Shown: one piece after another, positions 54,404 through 63,234 of the stretch | Numbering within the stretch: the stretch's first letter is position 1 | How the letters are laid out: each line of letters begins with the position of its first letter | The notes under the pieces: generated by a model | What the model saw: only the letters and a program-made list of their open reading frames with translations | The model's database searches: none | What the model was told of the DNA's origin: nothing | NCBI GenBank assembly: GCA_963729875.1 | Contig: CAVSPR010000006.1 | Location: 62,001-126,000 of the forward strand | Direction: 5' to 3' | Source of the DNA: DATBSL01 sp963729875 | GTDB taxonomy: Bacteria > Acidobacteriota > Vicinamibacteria > Fen-336 | DNA length: 64,000 nt | Program-made: the position numbers and the translations under genes

Positions 54404-55745
54404 TCACCGGGCGTTCGCAAACAGGTAGTCGGCCGCCAGGTGGGCCAGGGCCCGGGAGCCGGTGGGCAACGCGCCCTCGTCGACGTAGAAGCGGGGCGAG
54501 TGGTTGCTCGCCGCGGCGGCCATCTGGTCGGGCGGGGTGACGCCGACCATCACGAAGAGGCCCGGGACCCGGTTGGCGAAGAAGGAGAAGTCCTCGGAGC
54601 CGGTGATCTTCGTGATCTCGCGGGCTCGTCCCGGGGCGAGCCGCTCGAGGGTCGGGAGCATCCTGCCGGTGAGCGCCGGGTCGTTGACGGTGACCGGGAT
54701 AGCCCGTCTCGATCGCGACCCGGGCCGTGGTCCCGTGGGCCGCGGCGACTCCCTCGGCGATGCGCCGGATCCTCGCGTGGATGTCGCTCCTCATCGCCTC
54801 GTCGAAGGTCCGGATCGTGCCCACGAGGCGCGCCCGGTCCGGGATGATGTTGTTGCGGACGCCGGCGTCGAACTGGCCCACGGTGACGACCGCCGGCTCG
54901 TGGGTGACGTCGATCGTGCGCGAGACGACCGTCTGGAGGGCGGTCACGATCTCGCTTCCCACGACGATCGGGTCGATCCCGGCCCAGGGCTTCGAGCCGT
55001 GCGTCTGCCGGCCCTGGACCACGATCTCGAAGCGATCGGCGGCGGCCAGGACCGGCCCCCGGCGATAGCCGAGGACGCCGCTCTCCAGCTGGGCGAAGAC
55101 GTGCAGGCCGAAGACGACGTCGACCTTCGGGTCGTCGAGGACCCCCTCCTTCACCATCAGCTCCGCCCCCGCCGGCTGCTCCTCGAGCGGCACGCTCTCC
55201 TCGGCGGGCTGGAAGAGGAGAACGACCTTCCCGGGGAGCTCCTTCCTCACCGAGGCGAGCGCCTTCGCCGCGTCGAGCAGCATCGCGACGTGGGTGTCGT
55301 GGCCGCAAGCGTGCATCACGCCGACCGTCTTCCCCTCCCAGGTCGCCGTCGCCTTGCTGGCGAAGGGGAGGTCGACCTCCTCGGCCACCGGCAGGGCGTC
55401 CATGTCGGCGCGCAGCGCGACGACCGGGCCCGGCCGGCCGCCCTCGATCACGGCGACGACGCCGGTCCGCGCGACACCGGTCCTCGGCTCGAGCCCGAAC
55501 GAGCGGAGCCGCTCCGCCACGAACTTCGCGGTCTCGACCTCGTGGTTGCCGAGCTCCGGGTTCTGGTGCAGGTGCCGGCGCCACTCGATCAGCTGTTGGC
55601 GGTTCGCCGCGAGGGCGGCGTCGAGCTTCGCGGCGAGCGGCGAAGGGGAGAGCGCGGAGGCGGGCACGACCCCGATCGAGGCGGCGAGGGCGAGTGCGGC
55701 AAGTCCGACCGTGTCCCGGCGATACGCGAGCGGGCGGCCTATCAT
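54404..55745 (-). CDS. Exported M20-family amidohydrolase (frameshifted near the C-terminus)
   Basis: About 446 residues from ATG 55745 with GGAGGAG 7 bp upstream. A signal peptide (about 1-30) precedes an M20D peptidase-like enzyme of the hippurate/IAA-amino-acid hydrolase type. LIEWRRHLHQNPELGNHE is the family start, ALRADMDALPV follows, MHACGHDTHVAMLL provides metal ligands (Cys, His) and LFQPAEE the catalytic and metal Glu. GRQTHGSKPW is in the lid domain, and the last ligand region is ITGSEDFSFFANRVPG. A surplus base at about 54697 (TATCCCGGTCACC on the minus strand) shifts the final 100 residues; removing it restores the family sequence. Substrate: N-acyl amino acids or small peptides, unknown. 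Its first codons resemble a kinase start. Confidence 0.83.
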
Positions 55746-55803
55746 CACCGGTCTCCTCCGAGTCTGGGAACTGGCGGCGAGGTTGGATCGCAGACGGCCG
55801 GCG

Positions 55804-55809
55804 ATTCTA
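55804..55809 (-). promoter_or_regulatory. Candidate -10 element of the M20 hydrolase gene
   Basis: TAGAAT on the minus strand in the 134-bp gap behind the kinase gene at 55880, about 58 bp upstream of the M20 ATG. Confidence 0.4.
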
Positions 55810-55879
55810 CCGCAGCCCGAGAGGGAGACGCGTCGGCCGGAGCGGGACCCCGATCGACGTGCCACTTCGCCGCGCTGCG

Positions 55880-58800
55880 TCAGGAAGGCGGCAGGCCGAG
55901 CCTCCCGAGGAGCGCCGCGAAGCGGGGGTCGGACCGCAGCGGGTCGAAGCCGGGGTAGCCGAGGAACCAGACGAACGGCTGAAGCTCCTCGTCCGCACGG
56001 GCGAGCCGCTCGAACGCGGCTTCTCTTTCACCGAGCGCGGCGAGCAGCCACACCTCCGGGACGACGGTGGGCGCCCCGGCCGGTCGCGCGCGCACCTCGT
56101 CGAGGAGGCGGCGGGCGTCCGCGTCCCGGCCCGCCGTGGCGTGGGCCCAGCCGAGGAGGGCCACGAAGAAGGCGGACCGGCGGGTGAGCGCGACCGCCTG
56201 CTCCGCCGCCGCGAGCGCCTCGTCGTGCCGGCCGAGGGCGCCCGCGGACAGGCAGGCCCCGGAGAGCGCCAGCGTGTTCTCGGTCCCGAAGGAGAGCGCG
56301 TCCGCGAAGTAGGGGGCGGCCTCCCGCGCCCGCCTCGCGGCGAGCAGAGCGGTGCCGGTCGCCGCCCACGGAAAGGCGGAGAGCGGGTCGGCCTCCCGCG
56401 CTCGCTCGAGGAGAGGGAGGGCCTCATCGACCCTCTGCATCGCGCCGAGGACCATGCCGAGGGGACCCAGCGCCGGCACGAAGCCCGGCTGCAGGTCGAT
56501 CGCCCGGCGGAACGCGAGCTCCGCGTCCGCCCACCGGCGCTCGACGAAGGCCAGGAAGCCCTCGGCCGCCAGCGCCTCGGGCGGCTCGCCCTGGAGGCGG
56601 CGGGCCGCCGCGAGCTCCTCCCGCGCCCGGGCGCAGGCGGCCCGGGGCGGGACGAGGCCGTAGAAGCACGCGAGCACCGTCGCCTCCGCGATGCCGACGC
56701 GGGAGGGCGCGTGGGAGGGATCGATGCGGGCGGCCTCCTCGTAGGCCCGCAGGGCGCCGGCGTGGTCGTTCCTCGTGTGCCGCAGGTGGCGGCCCTTGAG
56801 GAAGAGGCGGTAGGCCTCGAGGTCCCTGACCGGGGGGCGGGCGGGGACCGCGTGCTCTCCCGACGAGAGCCGGGCCTCGACCGCGCCGACGACCCCCGCC
56901 GCGATCTCGTCCTGGACGGCGAAGACGTCCTCGGCCGCGCGATCGTAGCGCTCCGACCAGAGCTGGTAGCCGGTCGCGACGTCGCTGAGCTGCGCCGTGA
57001 CCCGCAGCCGGCTGCCGGCGGTGCGCACGCTGCCTTCGAGCACCTGCTCGACGGAGAGGGCCCGGCCGATCGCCGCGAGGTCGTTCTCGTCGTGGCTCGC
57101 CCGGAACGCCGACGTCCGCGACGCGACGCGGATGCCCTGGATCCGGACGAGCGCGTTCATGATCTCCTCGGCCATCCCCTCGCACAGGTACTGCTGGTCC
57201 CGGGCGGGGCTCATGTCGGCGAAGGGGAGCACCGCGATCGAGACCGGCGTATCGCGCGCACCCTCCGAAGGTCGGGGGGCCGGATCCGTCGGCACCTCCA
57301 GTCCCGCCTTGCGCAGGCCGTCCACAAGGTGTTCCACGTACTCCGGTTCGAACCACCTCTGGCTTGCCTGGTGCACGATCGTGCCGAAGTCCGGCCGCAG
57401 TGCGAGCAGGCCCCGCAGGGCTCGGCCCGCCGCCTCACGCTCCCCGAGCTGCCCGCAGGCGGCTGCGATCATCGCGTGCCCGCCCCAGTGGTCCGGCATG
57501 TCGGCCTTGCGCGCGAAGTCGAGGGCGCCGCGGTAGTCCCCCTGGCGGTACGCGTTGTACACGTCGGCGTACCAGTACCATCCGGGATGATTGGGATTGA
57601 GCTGCTTGGCGCGCCCCGCCAGCGCGAGGCCTCGCTCACCGTCGCCCGAATAGGTCAGCAGCTCGCCGAGAAAGGCGATGGCGTTTCCGTCCATCGGGTT
57701 GAGGGCGGCGGCCCGTGCCGCCGCATTCCGGAAGGTCTGGAACTCCTTCTGGAAGAAGAGCACCTGGGCCAGGCTGAAGTGCGCCAGGTGATTGGACGGC
57801 CCGGCCTCGACGGCGCGACGCGCGGCGGTTGCCCCATTCGCCAGGGCATCCGCCTGGAGGTTGAACCCTTGCCCGTACTCCTGGGCGCACAGCAGGGCCA
57901 GCATGGCCCACGCATCGGCGTATGCCGGTGCCTTGATGACCGCCAGCTCCAGGCCAGACCGCGCCGCGGCAAGCTCCTCGGCGGTGACTCGCTCGAAGTA
58001 GCGGAAGCTGCGCAGCACCGCCTCATAGGGACTCAGCTGGTCGGGGGTGCGGCCGTGCACCGCCTCGCTCATGCTCCGCGGGAGAACCCCGTGCATGTCG
58101 GCGACCGTGGACACGATCCGGGGGACGACCTCGTCCTGCAGCGCGAAGACCTCGTCGGGGTCGAACGGGCGATTGTAGGTCTCCGCCCACAGGTGGGCTC
58201 CCGTGGTCGCGTCGACCAGCTGAACCGCGATGCGCAGCTGCGAGCCCGCCCGGCGAAGGCTTCCGTCCATCACGTAGCGCGCGCCGAGCTCCCGGCCGAC
58301 CGATCGCACGTCCACCGTCTCGTTCGAGTACCGCTCGGTCGAGCCGCGTGAGATCACACGGAGGTAGGAGAAGCGGGAGAGGCCGGTCGCGATCTCCTCG
58401 GACAGCCCCTCGGCGAGGGCCTCCACGGCGGGATCTGCGCCGCGGTGCTTGAAGGGCAGCACCGCGACCCAGAACCCCTCGTCGGCGCGGGCGGCGCCCG
58501 AGCTTGCGCCCGCCTCCGGACGCGAGACCGGGGCGACCGCGGCCTGGATGGACGACGACTCCCGGGGCAGGGCGCGCAGCGAATCCCACAGGCCACGCGC
58601 GGACGGAAAGCGATCCCCGGGCGCCTTCTCCAGGCAGCGCTGGACGACCGGCCCCAGTCCCGCCGGAAGGCCGCTCCGCACCTCGCCGAGCGGTTTCGGC
58701 GTGTCGCGCAGGATCGCGGACGCGAGCTCGGCCGACGAGCTGCCCTGGAACGGCCGCCGCCCGGTCGCCATCTCGTAGAGGAGGATCCCCATCGAGAAGA

Positions 58801-59404
58801 GGTCGGTCCGGTGGTCGACCTCGCGGCCCGACACCTGCTCGGGCGACATGTAGGGCACCGTCCCCATCACGACGCCCTCGCGGGTGCGGAAGTCCGTGGC
58901 CACCTCGGACCCGGTCGAGCCCTCGCCCGGCGGCTCGCCCATCCGAGCGAGCCCGAAGTCGAGGACCTTCACGCGCCCGTCGGCCGTCACCATGACGTTG
59001 GCGGGCTTGAGGTCGCGGTGGACGATGCCCTTGTGGTGGGCGGCGGCCAGGGCCTCGGCCAGGGCCGAGGCAACCTCGAGGATGCGCTCGACGGGAAGGC
59101 CGCCCTCGGGGATGAGGCGGTCGAGGGGCTCGCCCTCGACGAGCTGCATGGTCAGGAAGTGGACGCCCTCGGCCTCCTCGACGGAGTACACGGTGACGAT
59201 GCCGGGGTGGTCGAGGGCGGCGAGGGCCTTCGCCTCGCGGCGGAAGCGCTCGAGGCGTTCGGGGCGTGAGGCCATCTCGGGCGGCAGCACCTTGAGGGCC
59301 ACCTCGCGGCCGAGCTTCGTGTCGGTGGCGCGGTAGACCTCGCCCATCCCGCCGGCGCCGATCGCGGAGCTGATGCGATAGTGGGCGAGGCTGCGGCCTA
59401 TCAA
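55880..59404 (-). CDS. Ser/Thr kinase with two TolB-like plus TPR modules
   Basis: An intact 1174-residue protein from TTG 59404 (MIGRSLAHYRISSAIGAGG), AGGAG 7 bp upstream, overlapping the upstream kinase stop as TTGA. Kinase about 9-280: Lys38, HRDLKPAN 129-136, DFG 149-151, VPYMSPEQVSGRE. No membrane span follows. Two successive modules come next, each with a TolB-like segment and TPRs. The first reads WVAVLPFKHRG, ALAEGLSEEIATGLSRF, RAGSQLRIAVQLVDATTGAH and then TPRs. The second reads SIAVLPFADMSP, CEGMAEEIMNALVRI, TAGSRLRVTAQLSDVATGYQ and then TPRs up to the end. Most relatives have one such module, so an internal duplication or fusion is likely. Function: signalling; ligand and targets unknown. 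Confidence 0.9.
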   Translation of the reverse strand: MIGRSLAHYRISSAIGAGGMGEVYRATDTKLGREVALKVLPPEMASRPERLERFRREAKALAALDHPGIVTVYSVEEAEGVHFLTMQLVEGEPLDRLIPEGGLPVERILEVASALAEALAAAHHKGIVHRDLKPANVMVTADGRVKVLDFGLARMGEPPGEGSTGSEVATDFRTREGVVMGTVPYMSPEQVSGREVDHRTDLFSMGILLYEMATGRRPFQGSSSAELASAILRDTPKPLGEVRSGLPAGLGPVVQRCLEKAPGDRFPSARGLWDSLRALPRESSSIQAAVAPVSRPEAGASSGAARADEGFWVAVLPFKHRGADPAVEALAEGLSEEIATGLSRFSYLRVISRGSTERYSNETVDVRSVGRELGARYVMDGSLRRAGSQLRIAVQLVDATTGAHLWAETYNRPFDPDEVFALQDEVVPRIVSTVADMHGVLPRSMSEAVHGRTPDQLSPYEAVLRSFRYFERVTAEELAAARSGLELAVIKAPAYADAWAMLALLCAQEYGQGFNLQADALANGATAARRAVEAGPSNHLAHFSLAQVLFFQKEFQTFRNAAARAAALNPMDGNAIAFLGELLTYSGDGERGLALAGRAKQLNPNHPGWYWYADVYNAYRQGDYRGALDFARKADMPDHWGGHAMIAAACGQLGEREAAGRALRGLLALRPDFGTIVHQASQRWFEPEYVEHLVDGLRKAGLEVPTDPAPRPSEGARDTPVSIAVLPFADMSPARDQQYLCEGMAEEIMNALVRIQGIRVASRTSAFRASHDENDLAAIGRALSVEQVLEGSVRTAGSRLRVTAQLSDVATGYQLWSERYDRAAEDVFAVQDEIAAGVVGAVEARLSSGEHAVPARPPVRDLEAYRLFLKGRHLRHTRNDHAGALRAYEEAARIDPSHAPSRVGIAEATVLACFYGLVPPRAACARAREELAAARRLQGEPPEALAAEGFLAFVERRWADAELAFRRAIDLQPGFVPALGPLGMVLGAMQRVDEALPLLERAREADPLSAFPWAATGTALLAARRAREAAPYFADALSFGTENTLALSGACLSAGALGRHDEALAAAEQAVALTRRSAFFVALLGWAHATAGRDADARRLLDEVRARPAGAPTVVPEVWLLAALGEREAAFERLARADEELQPFVWFLGYPGFDPLRSDPRFAALLGRLGLPPS

Positions 59405-61815
59405 CGGCCGTCTCCTGCGCGCGCCCTTTCGAGGCCCAGCTTTCGGACGAGCGCCACGAAGCGAGGCTCCGAGCGGAGGGGGTCGAACGCCCGGTCCGCC
59501 CCGAGCCACCCGAGCCACTGCGAGTCGGTCGCGTGGGCCCGCTCCAGCAGGCCGAGGGCGCGGGCGTGATCGCCCAGGCCGAGGTGAACGAGCGCGAGGT
59601 CGAACGAGGTGGGGGAGCCGCGCAGCGATCTCTTTTCCAGTGCCGAGAGCCCGGCCGCGGCGCGGGCTCGATCGCCCGAGGCCCCGTGTGCGTAGGCGAG
59701 CCACGCGGAGACGAACGCCGGCGACCCCATGGCCTCGGCCTTCTGGAACGGCGCGACAGCGTCCCCGACCTTCCCGGCCTGGATCTCGATCCAGCCGGCG
59801 ATCCACGGGGCCATGAACAAGGTCGAATCGAGGTCCGATGCCTTCTTCACGAGCTGGCGCGCCGACTCGTAGTCTCCCTTCCAGGCGAACGCGAGGGTGG
59901 CGTCGAGGGGGATCTGGGGGGACAGCGGATCGAGCTCGGCGGCGCGCCTCCCCTCGGCGATCGCCTCCTCGAGCCTTCCCTGGAACGCGAGCCCCATGCC
60001 GAACTGGTCGTGGGCGAGCGCGTAGCTCGGGTTCAGCGCCAGGGCCCGGCGGAACTCGGTCTCGCAGCCCTCCCAGTCGTACTCGTACCAGAGCCTGAAG
60101 TTGGCGAGCGACGTGTGCGCCTCGGCCGAGGCGTCGTCCAGCTGGATGGCCCTCTCGGCGGCGGCCTTCGCCCTGGGCCTGGCGTCCGAGGCGGTCAGGA
60201 ATCCCTCGTTGTAGCCCGCCCAGAGGTAGGCGTCCGACAGCCCCGAGTGGGCCGGGGCGAACTCGGGCTCGCGCGCGACCGCCTCCTCGAAGCGCGCGAT
60301 CGCCTTCTGCAGGTTCTCGTCGCTCGGGCGGTTGTAGAAGTACCGGCCCTTCAGGTAGGCGTCGTACGCCTCGGGGTCGACGCGGCGCGCTCTCGCCAGC
60401 CGGGACTCCTCGGCGGGAGTGAGCTGGACGTGGATCTCGCGCGCGATGGCGGAGGCCAGCTCGTCCTGCAGCGCGAGCACGTCGCGCGAGCTGCGCTCGA
60501 AGCTCCTGGCCCACAGGTGCCGATCGGCCCGGGCATCGATCAGCTGGGCCGTGACCCTCACCCTCTCGCCGGATCGGAGGATCGAGCCCTCCACGATCGC
60601 GTCGACGTCCAGCGTCTTCGCGATCTCGGGCGTGGGCGGCCGATGCGCACCCTTGAACTGCATCGCCGAGCCGCGCGAGATCACGCGGAGCTGGCTGATG
60701 GTGGCGAGCTGCGCGGTCAGCTCGTCGGTCATCCCCTCGGCGAAGTACTCCTGGCTCGAGTCGCCCGAGTAGTTGTCGAGGGGGAGCACGGCGATCGAGC
60801 GGATCGCGCGCGGCGCCGGCGCGTCCCCCTCTGCGCGCGCGGCGGGCCGCCGGAGGCCGTGACGCGTGCCCAGGTACGCCGCCGCCGCCAGCAGGACCAC
60901 GACCGCGCCGGCGATCGGGAGCGCGTGCGAACGCCAGCCCGGCCGGCGGCCTGGCTGCGGCGCGGCACCACCCGCCATCGGAGAGCGCAACGCGGCGTGA
61001 ACGTCCCGCATGCTCTGGAAGCGGGCGCCCGGGTCCTTCTCGAGGCAGCGGGTCACGACCCGCGTCAGCTCCGGCGGCAGGCCGGCACGAAGAGTCGTCA
61101 GGGCCGGGGGCGTGTCCCGCAGGATCGCGGAGGCGAGCTCGGCCGAGGAGCTTCCCTGAAACGGCCGCCGCCCGCTCGCCATCTCGTAGAGGAGGATCCC
61201 GAGGGAGAAGACGTCGGTCCTGTGGTCCACGGGCTTGCCCGACACCTGCTCGGGGGACATGTAAGGCACTGTCCCCATCACGACGCCCTCGCGGGTGCGG
61301 AAGTCCGTGGCCACTTCGGACCCGACTGAGCCCTCGGCCGGCGGCTCGCCCATCCGAGCGAGACCGAAGTCGAGGACCTTGACGTGCCCGTCGCCCGTCA
61401 CCATGACGTTGGCCGGCTTGAGGTCGCGGTGGACGATGCCCTTGTCGTGGGCGGCGGAAAGGGCCTCGGCGAGGGCGGTGGCGATGTCGAGGACCCGGCC
61501 GACCGGCAGCCCGCCCTCGGGGATGACGCGATCGAGGGGCTGGCCCTCGACGAGCTGCATCGTCAGGAAGTGGACGCCGTCGGCTTCCTCGACCGAGTGG
61601 ACGGTCACGATGCCCGGGTGATCGAGGGAAGCGAGGGCCTTGGCCTCGCGCCGGAAGCGCTCCAGCCGTTCCGGCCTCGAGGCCGTCTCGGCGGGCAGCA
61701 CCTTGAGGGCCACGTCGCGGCCGAGCTTCGTGTCGGTGGCGCGGTACACCTCACCCATGCCGCCGGCGCCGATCGCCGCGGTGATCCGGTAATGCGCGAG
61801 CGTCTGGCCGATCAG
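59401..61815 (-). CDS. Ser/Thr kinase with membrane span, TolB-like and TPR regions, CTG start
   Basis: 804 residues from CTG 61815 (MIGQTLAHYRITAAIGAGG), with GGAGGAG 7 bp upstream; the frame is open further 5' but without a better start. Kinase about 9-280: Lys38, HRDLKPAN 129-136, DFG 149-151, VPYMSPEQVSGKP. A likely membrane span follows (LPIAGAVVVLLAAAAYLG, about 305-325). Then comes a TolB-like domain (SIAVLPLDNYSGD, FAEGMTDELTAQLATI, GERVRVTAQLIDARADRHLW) and TPRs (FEEAVAREPEFAPAHSGLSD, FRRALALNPSYALAHDQ). Activation-loop sequence (SEVATDFRTREGVVMGT) is shared with its downstream neighbour, so the two are duplicates. Its stop overlaps that neighbour's start. Confidence 0.9.
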   Translation of the reverse strand: MIGQTLAHYRITAAIGAGGMGEVYRATDTKLGRDVALKVLPAETASRPERLERFRREAKALASLDHPGIVTVHSVEEADGVHFLTMQLVEGQPLDRVIPEGGLPVGRVLDIATALAEALSAAHDKGIVHRDLKPANVMVTGDGHVKVLDFGLARMGEPPAEGSVGSEVATDFRTREGVVMGTVPYMSPEQVSGKPVDHRTDVFSLGILLYEMASGRRPFQGSSSAELASAILRDTPPALTTLRAGLPPELTRVVTRCLEKDPGARFQSMRDVHAALRSPMAGGAAPQPGRRPGWRSHALPIAGAVVVLLAAAAYLGTRHGLRRPAARAEGDAPAPRAIRSIAVLPLDNYSGDSSQEYFAEGMTDELTAQLATISQLRVISRGSAMQFKGAHRPPTPEIAKTLDVDAIVEGSILRSGERVRVTAQLIDARADRHLWARSFERSSRDVLALQDELASAIAREIHVQLTPAEESRLARARRVDPEAYDAYLKGRYFYNRPSDENLQKAIARFEEAVAREPEFAPAHSGLSDAYLWAGYNEGFLTASDARPRAKAAAERAIQLDDASAEAHTSLANFRLWYEYDWEGCETEFRRALALNPSYALAHDQFGMGLAFQGRLEEAIAEGRRAAELDPLSPQIPLDATLAFAWKGDYESARQLVKKASDLDSTLFMAPWIAGWIEIQAGKVGDAVAPFQKAEAMGSPAFVSAWLAYAHGASGDRARAAAGLSALEKRSLRGSPTSFDLALVHLGLGDHARALGLLERAHATDSQWLGWLGADRAFDPLRSEPRFVALVRKLGLERARAGDGR

Positions 61816-61880
61816 GGGCGAGCTCCTCCGGATCTGCGCGATGGCACGAACGACATGGGTGATTTGGCTGGCAGCAGGGG

Positions 61881-61886
61881 ATTCTA
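61881..61886 (-). promoter_or_regulatory. Candidate -10 element of the two TolB-TPR kinases
   Basis: TAGAAT on the minus strand, about 65 bp upstream of the proposed CTG start, in the divergent gap with the 61927 gene. Confidence 0.4.
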
Positions 61887-61926
61887 CAGCAGCCGGCCGG
61901 CTGGGGTAGTCTGGGTGGGAGGGGTC

Positions 61927-62316
61927 ATGCCTCGACGAGTGGATGCGCGCGACGTGCTGGACGCCGATGCCACGACGAGTTGCGCGTTCGCGGGGCGGGT
62001 CGTCGGAGTCTTTCGGCGGAGCGGTCCCAACTCCTGGGATGACTACGTGCTGGTCGACGAGGACGGGGGGGCGATCGAGGTCTTCGCCGAGACCCCCATC
62101 CAGGTCGAGAGCGACGGCGCCTCGTTCCGGATGCGCCGCAAGGGCGAGGTCATCCGGGTGGCCTGGACTCCCCAGGGCAGAGGGCGCGAGCCTGGCGACG
62201 ACCTGCGCGCGCGGTTCTTGAAGTCGTGCGTGCGGGACGTGGACCCCACCCCGGAGGGCAACCTCGGTGCCTGGCTCCACGGCGAGCTCGACGAGAAGTC
62301 CGAGCCGCACGACTGA
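61927..62316 (+). CDS. Hypothetical protein, possibly OB-fold-like
   Basis: 129 residues from ATG 61927 with a GGGAGGGG stretch upstream. No family recognised. The first 90 residues look like a small beta-barrel: AFAGRVVGVFRRSG, DDYVLVDEDGGAIEVFAE, FRMRRKGEVIRVAWTPQG. This alternation of strands and charged turns would suit an OB-fold, but that is a guess. The tail is acidic and no signal peptide is present. It is divergent from the kinase operon and convergent with the MazF-like gene (36-bp gap). Confidence 0.6.
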   Translation: MPRRVDARDVLDADATTSCAFAGRVVGVFRRSGPNSWDDYVLVDEDGGAIEVFAETPIQVESDGASFRMRRKGEVIRVAWTPQGRGREPGDDLRARFLKSCVRDVDPTPEGNLGAWLHGELDEKSEPHD

Positions 62317-62352
62317 GGATGGACCGGCGCCCCGGATGGAATGCTGGCCGCC

Positions 62353-62682
62353 TCAGTCGAGGCCGAGCCACCGCCTCAGGCCGTCGTCGACGGCTTCGAG
62401 CTCCCGAGGATCGCACTCCCCGATCTCCCCGCTGATCGCGGCGCGCGGCACGCTGACGATCTTGTCGATCATCACCTGCGAGACACCCTTGAGGCCCGTC
62501 CGGGGCCCGGGGGGCAGGGTGAGGCGAAACAGGGGAGCATCCACGCAATCGGAGGTGATCGGGCAGACCGTGAGGCTGGCGTGCGTCGGGTTGAACAGGT
62601 CCGACTGCACGACCAGCGCCGGCCGGGGCTTGCCGGTGTAGGCGCCGCGCGCCGCGACGACGACGATGGCGCCCCGTTTCAT
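62353..62682 (-). CDS. MazF/PemK-type endoribonuclease toxin
   Basis: 109 residues from ATG 62682. The PemK/MazF fold is indicated by MKRGAIVVVAARGAYTGKPR, RPALVVQSDLFN, SLTVCPITSD, LFRLTLPP and GLKGVSQVMIDKIVSVPRAA. MazF toxins cleave mRNA or rRNA at short motifs; the conserved Arg in GKPRP and the Ser/Thr in CPITSD are present. Its ATG overlaps the stop of the upstream antitoxin gene (ATGA, 62679-62682). Cleavage specificity cannot be inferred. Confidence 0.88.
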   Translation of the reverse strand: MKRGAIVVVAARGAYTGKPRPALVVQSDLFNPTHASLTVCPITSDCVDAPLFRLTLPPGPRTGLKGVSQVMIDKIVSVPRAAISGEIGECDPRELEAVDDGLRRWLGLD

Positions 62683-62945
62683 TTCCAGCCCCGGTCGTCC
62701 GCGACCACGGCGACGAGGGCGAGCGCCTCGCTCTCCGAGACGCGGCCGCTGACGAGCAACGACTGACGGCGAGCCTCGCGAGCCGGATCCTCCGGGGCCG
62801 GACCTCCGCCGAAGGCGCCTTGCAGCACGTCTCGCAGGACGGCGCTCTTCGTCCGGCGCCGGCGGCGGGCCTCGCTCTCGATGCGGCGGTCGAGGTCGGA
62901 CGGCACGCGAAGGGTCAAGACGGTGGACCTCTGTGGGCGGGGCAT
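62679..62945 (-). CDS. Ribbon-helix-helix antitoxin partner of the MazF-like toxin
   Basis: About 88 residues from ATG 62945 (MPRPQRSTVLTLRVPSDLD), chosen because GGAG lies 6 bp upstream; in-frame ATG 62951 and TTG 62957 are alternatives. STVLTLRVPSDLDRRIESEA followed by RRRRTKSAVLRDVLQGAF is a ribbon-helix-helix DNA-binding domain. The C-terminal part (SESEALALVAVVADDRGWK) would bind the toxin. Gene order, the 4-bp overlap and the family match MazEF-like pairs with RHH-type antitoxins, which repress their own promoter. Confidence 0.82.
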   Translation of the reverse strand: MPRPQRSTVLTLRVPSDLDRRIESEARRRRRTKSAVLRDVLQGAFGGGPAPEDPAREARRQSLLVSGRVSESEALALVAVVADDRGWK

Positions 62946-62963
62946 TCGCATCTCCAACTACAC

Positions 62964-62980
62964 TACAGTATACACTGAGG
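62964..62980 (-). promoter_or_regulatory. Promoter/operator of the MazEF-like operon
   Basis: An AT-rich island just upstream of the antitoxin. TATACT (plus-strand positions 62967-62972) is a good -10, and CAGT (62966-62969) with ACTG (62974-62977) makes a short inverted repeat around it. Binding of the RHH antitoxin here would block the promoter. The leader would be only 10-20 nt long. Confidence 0.4.
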
Positions 62981-63234
62981 TCAGGGGACCCCTCGAGCGC
63001 CTTCCGTGGGATCGGCGGCAGGGGCCTGGGGGGGAGGCGTTCGGCCCCTCTGGCCGTAGAATTCAACCCGATGGGCGGCTGGCGGCACCTGGCACAAGTG
63101 ACAGCTACTCGACCCGTCCGGCCCTGCATAGGATGAGCCTGCTCAGGCGGAACACGTCGAGGACGTGCGAGTGAGCCCAGCGTGGCGCGGAACGCATCGG
63201 GCGTGCCGCGAGTACGGACGACGAGGAGGGCGAC

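Noticed and set aside
61384..61926. N-terminal extension of the 61927 gene across the kinase start
   Set aside because: The extension is antisense to conserved kinase sequence and lacks a ribosome-binding site. ATG 61927 with a purine-rich upstream stretch is a better start.
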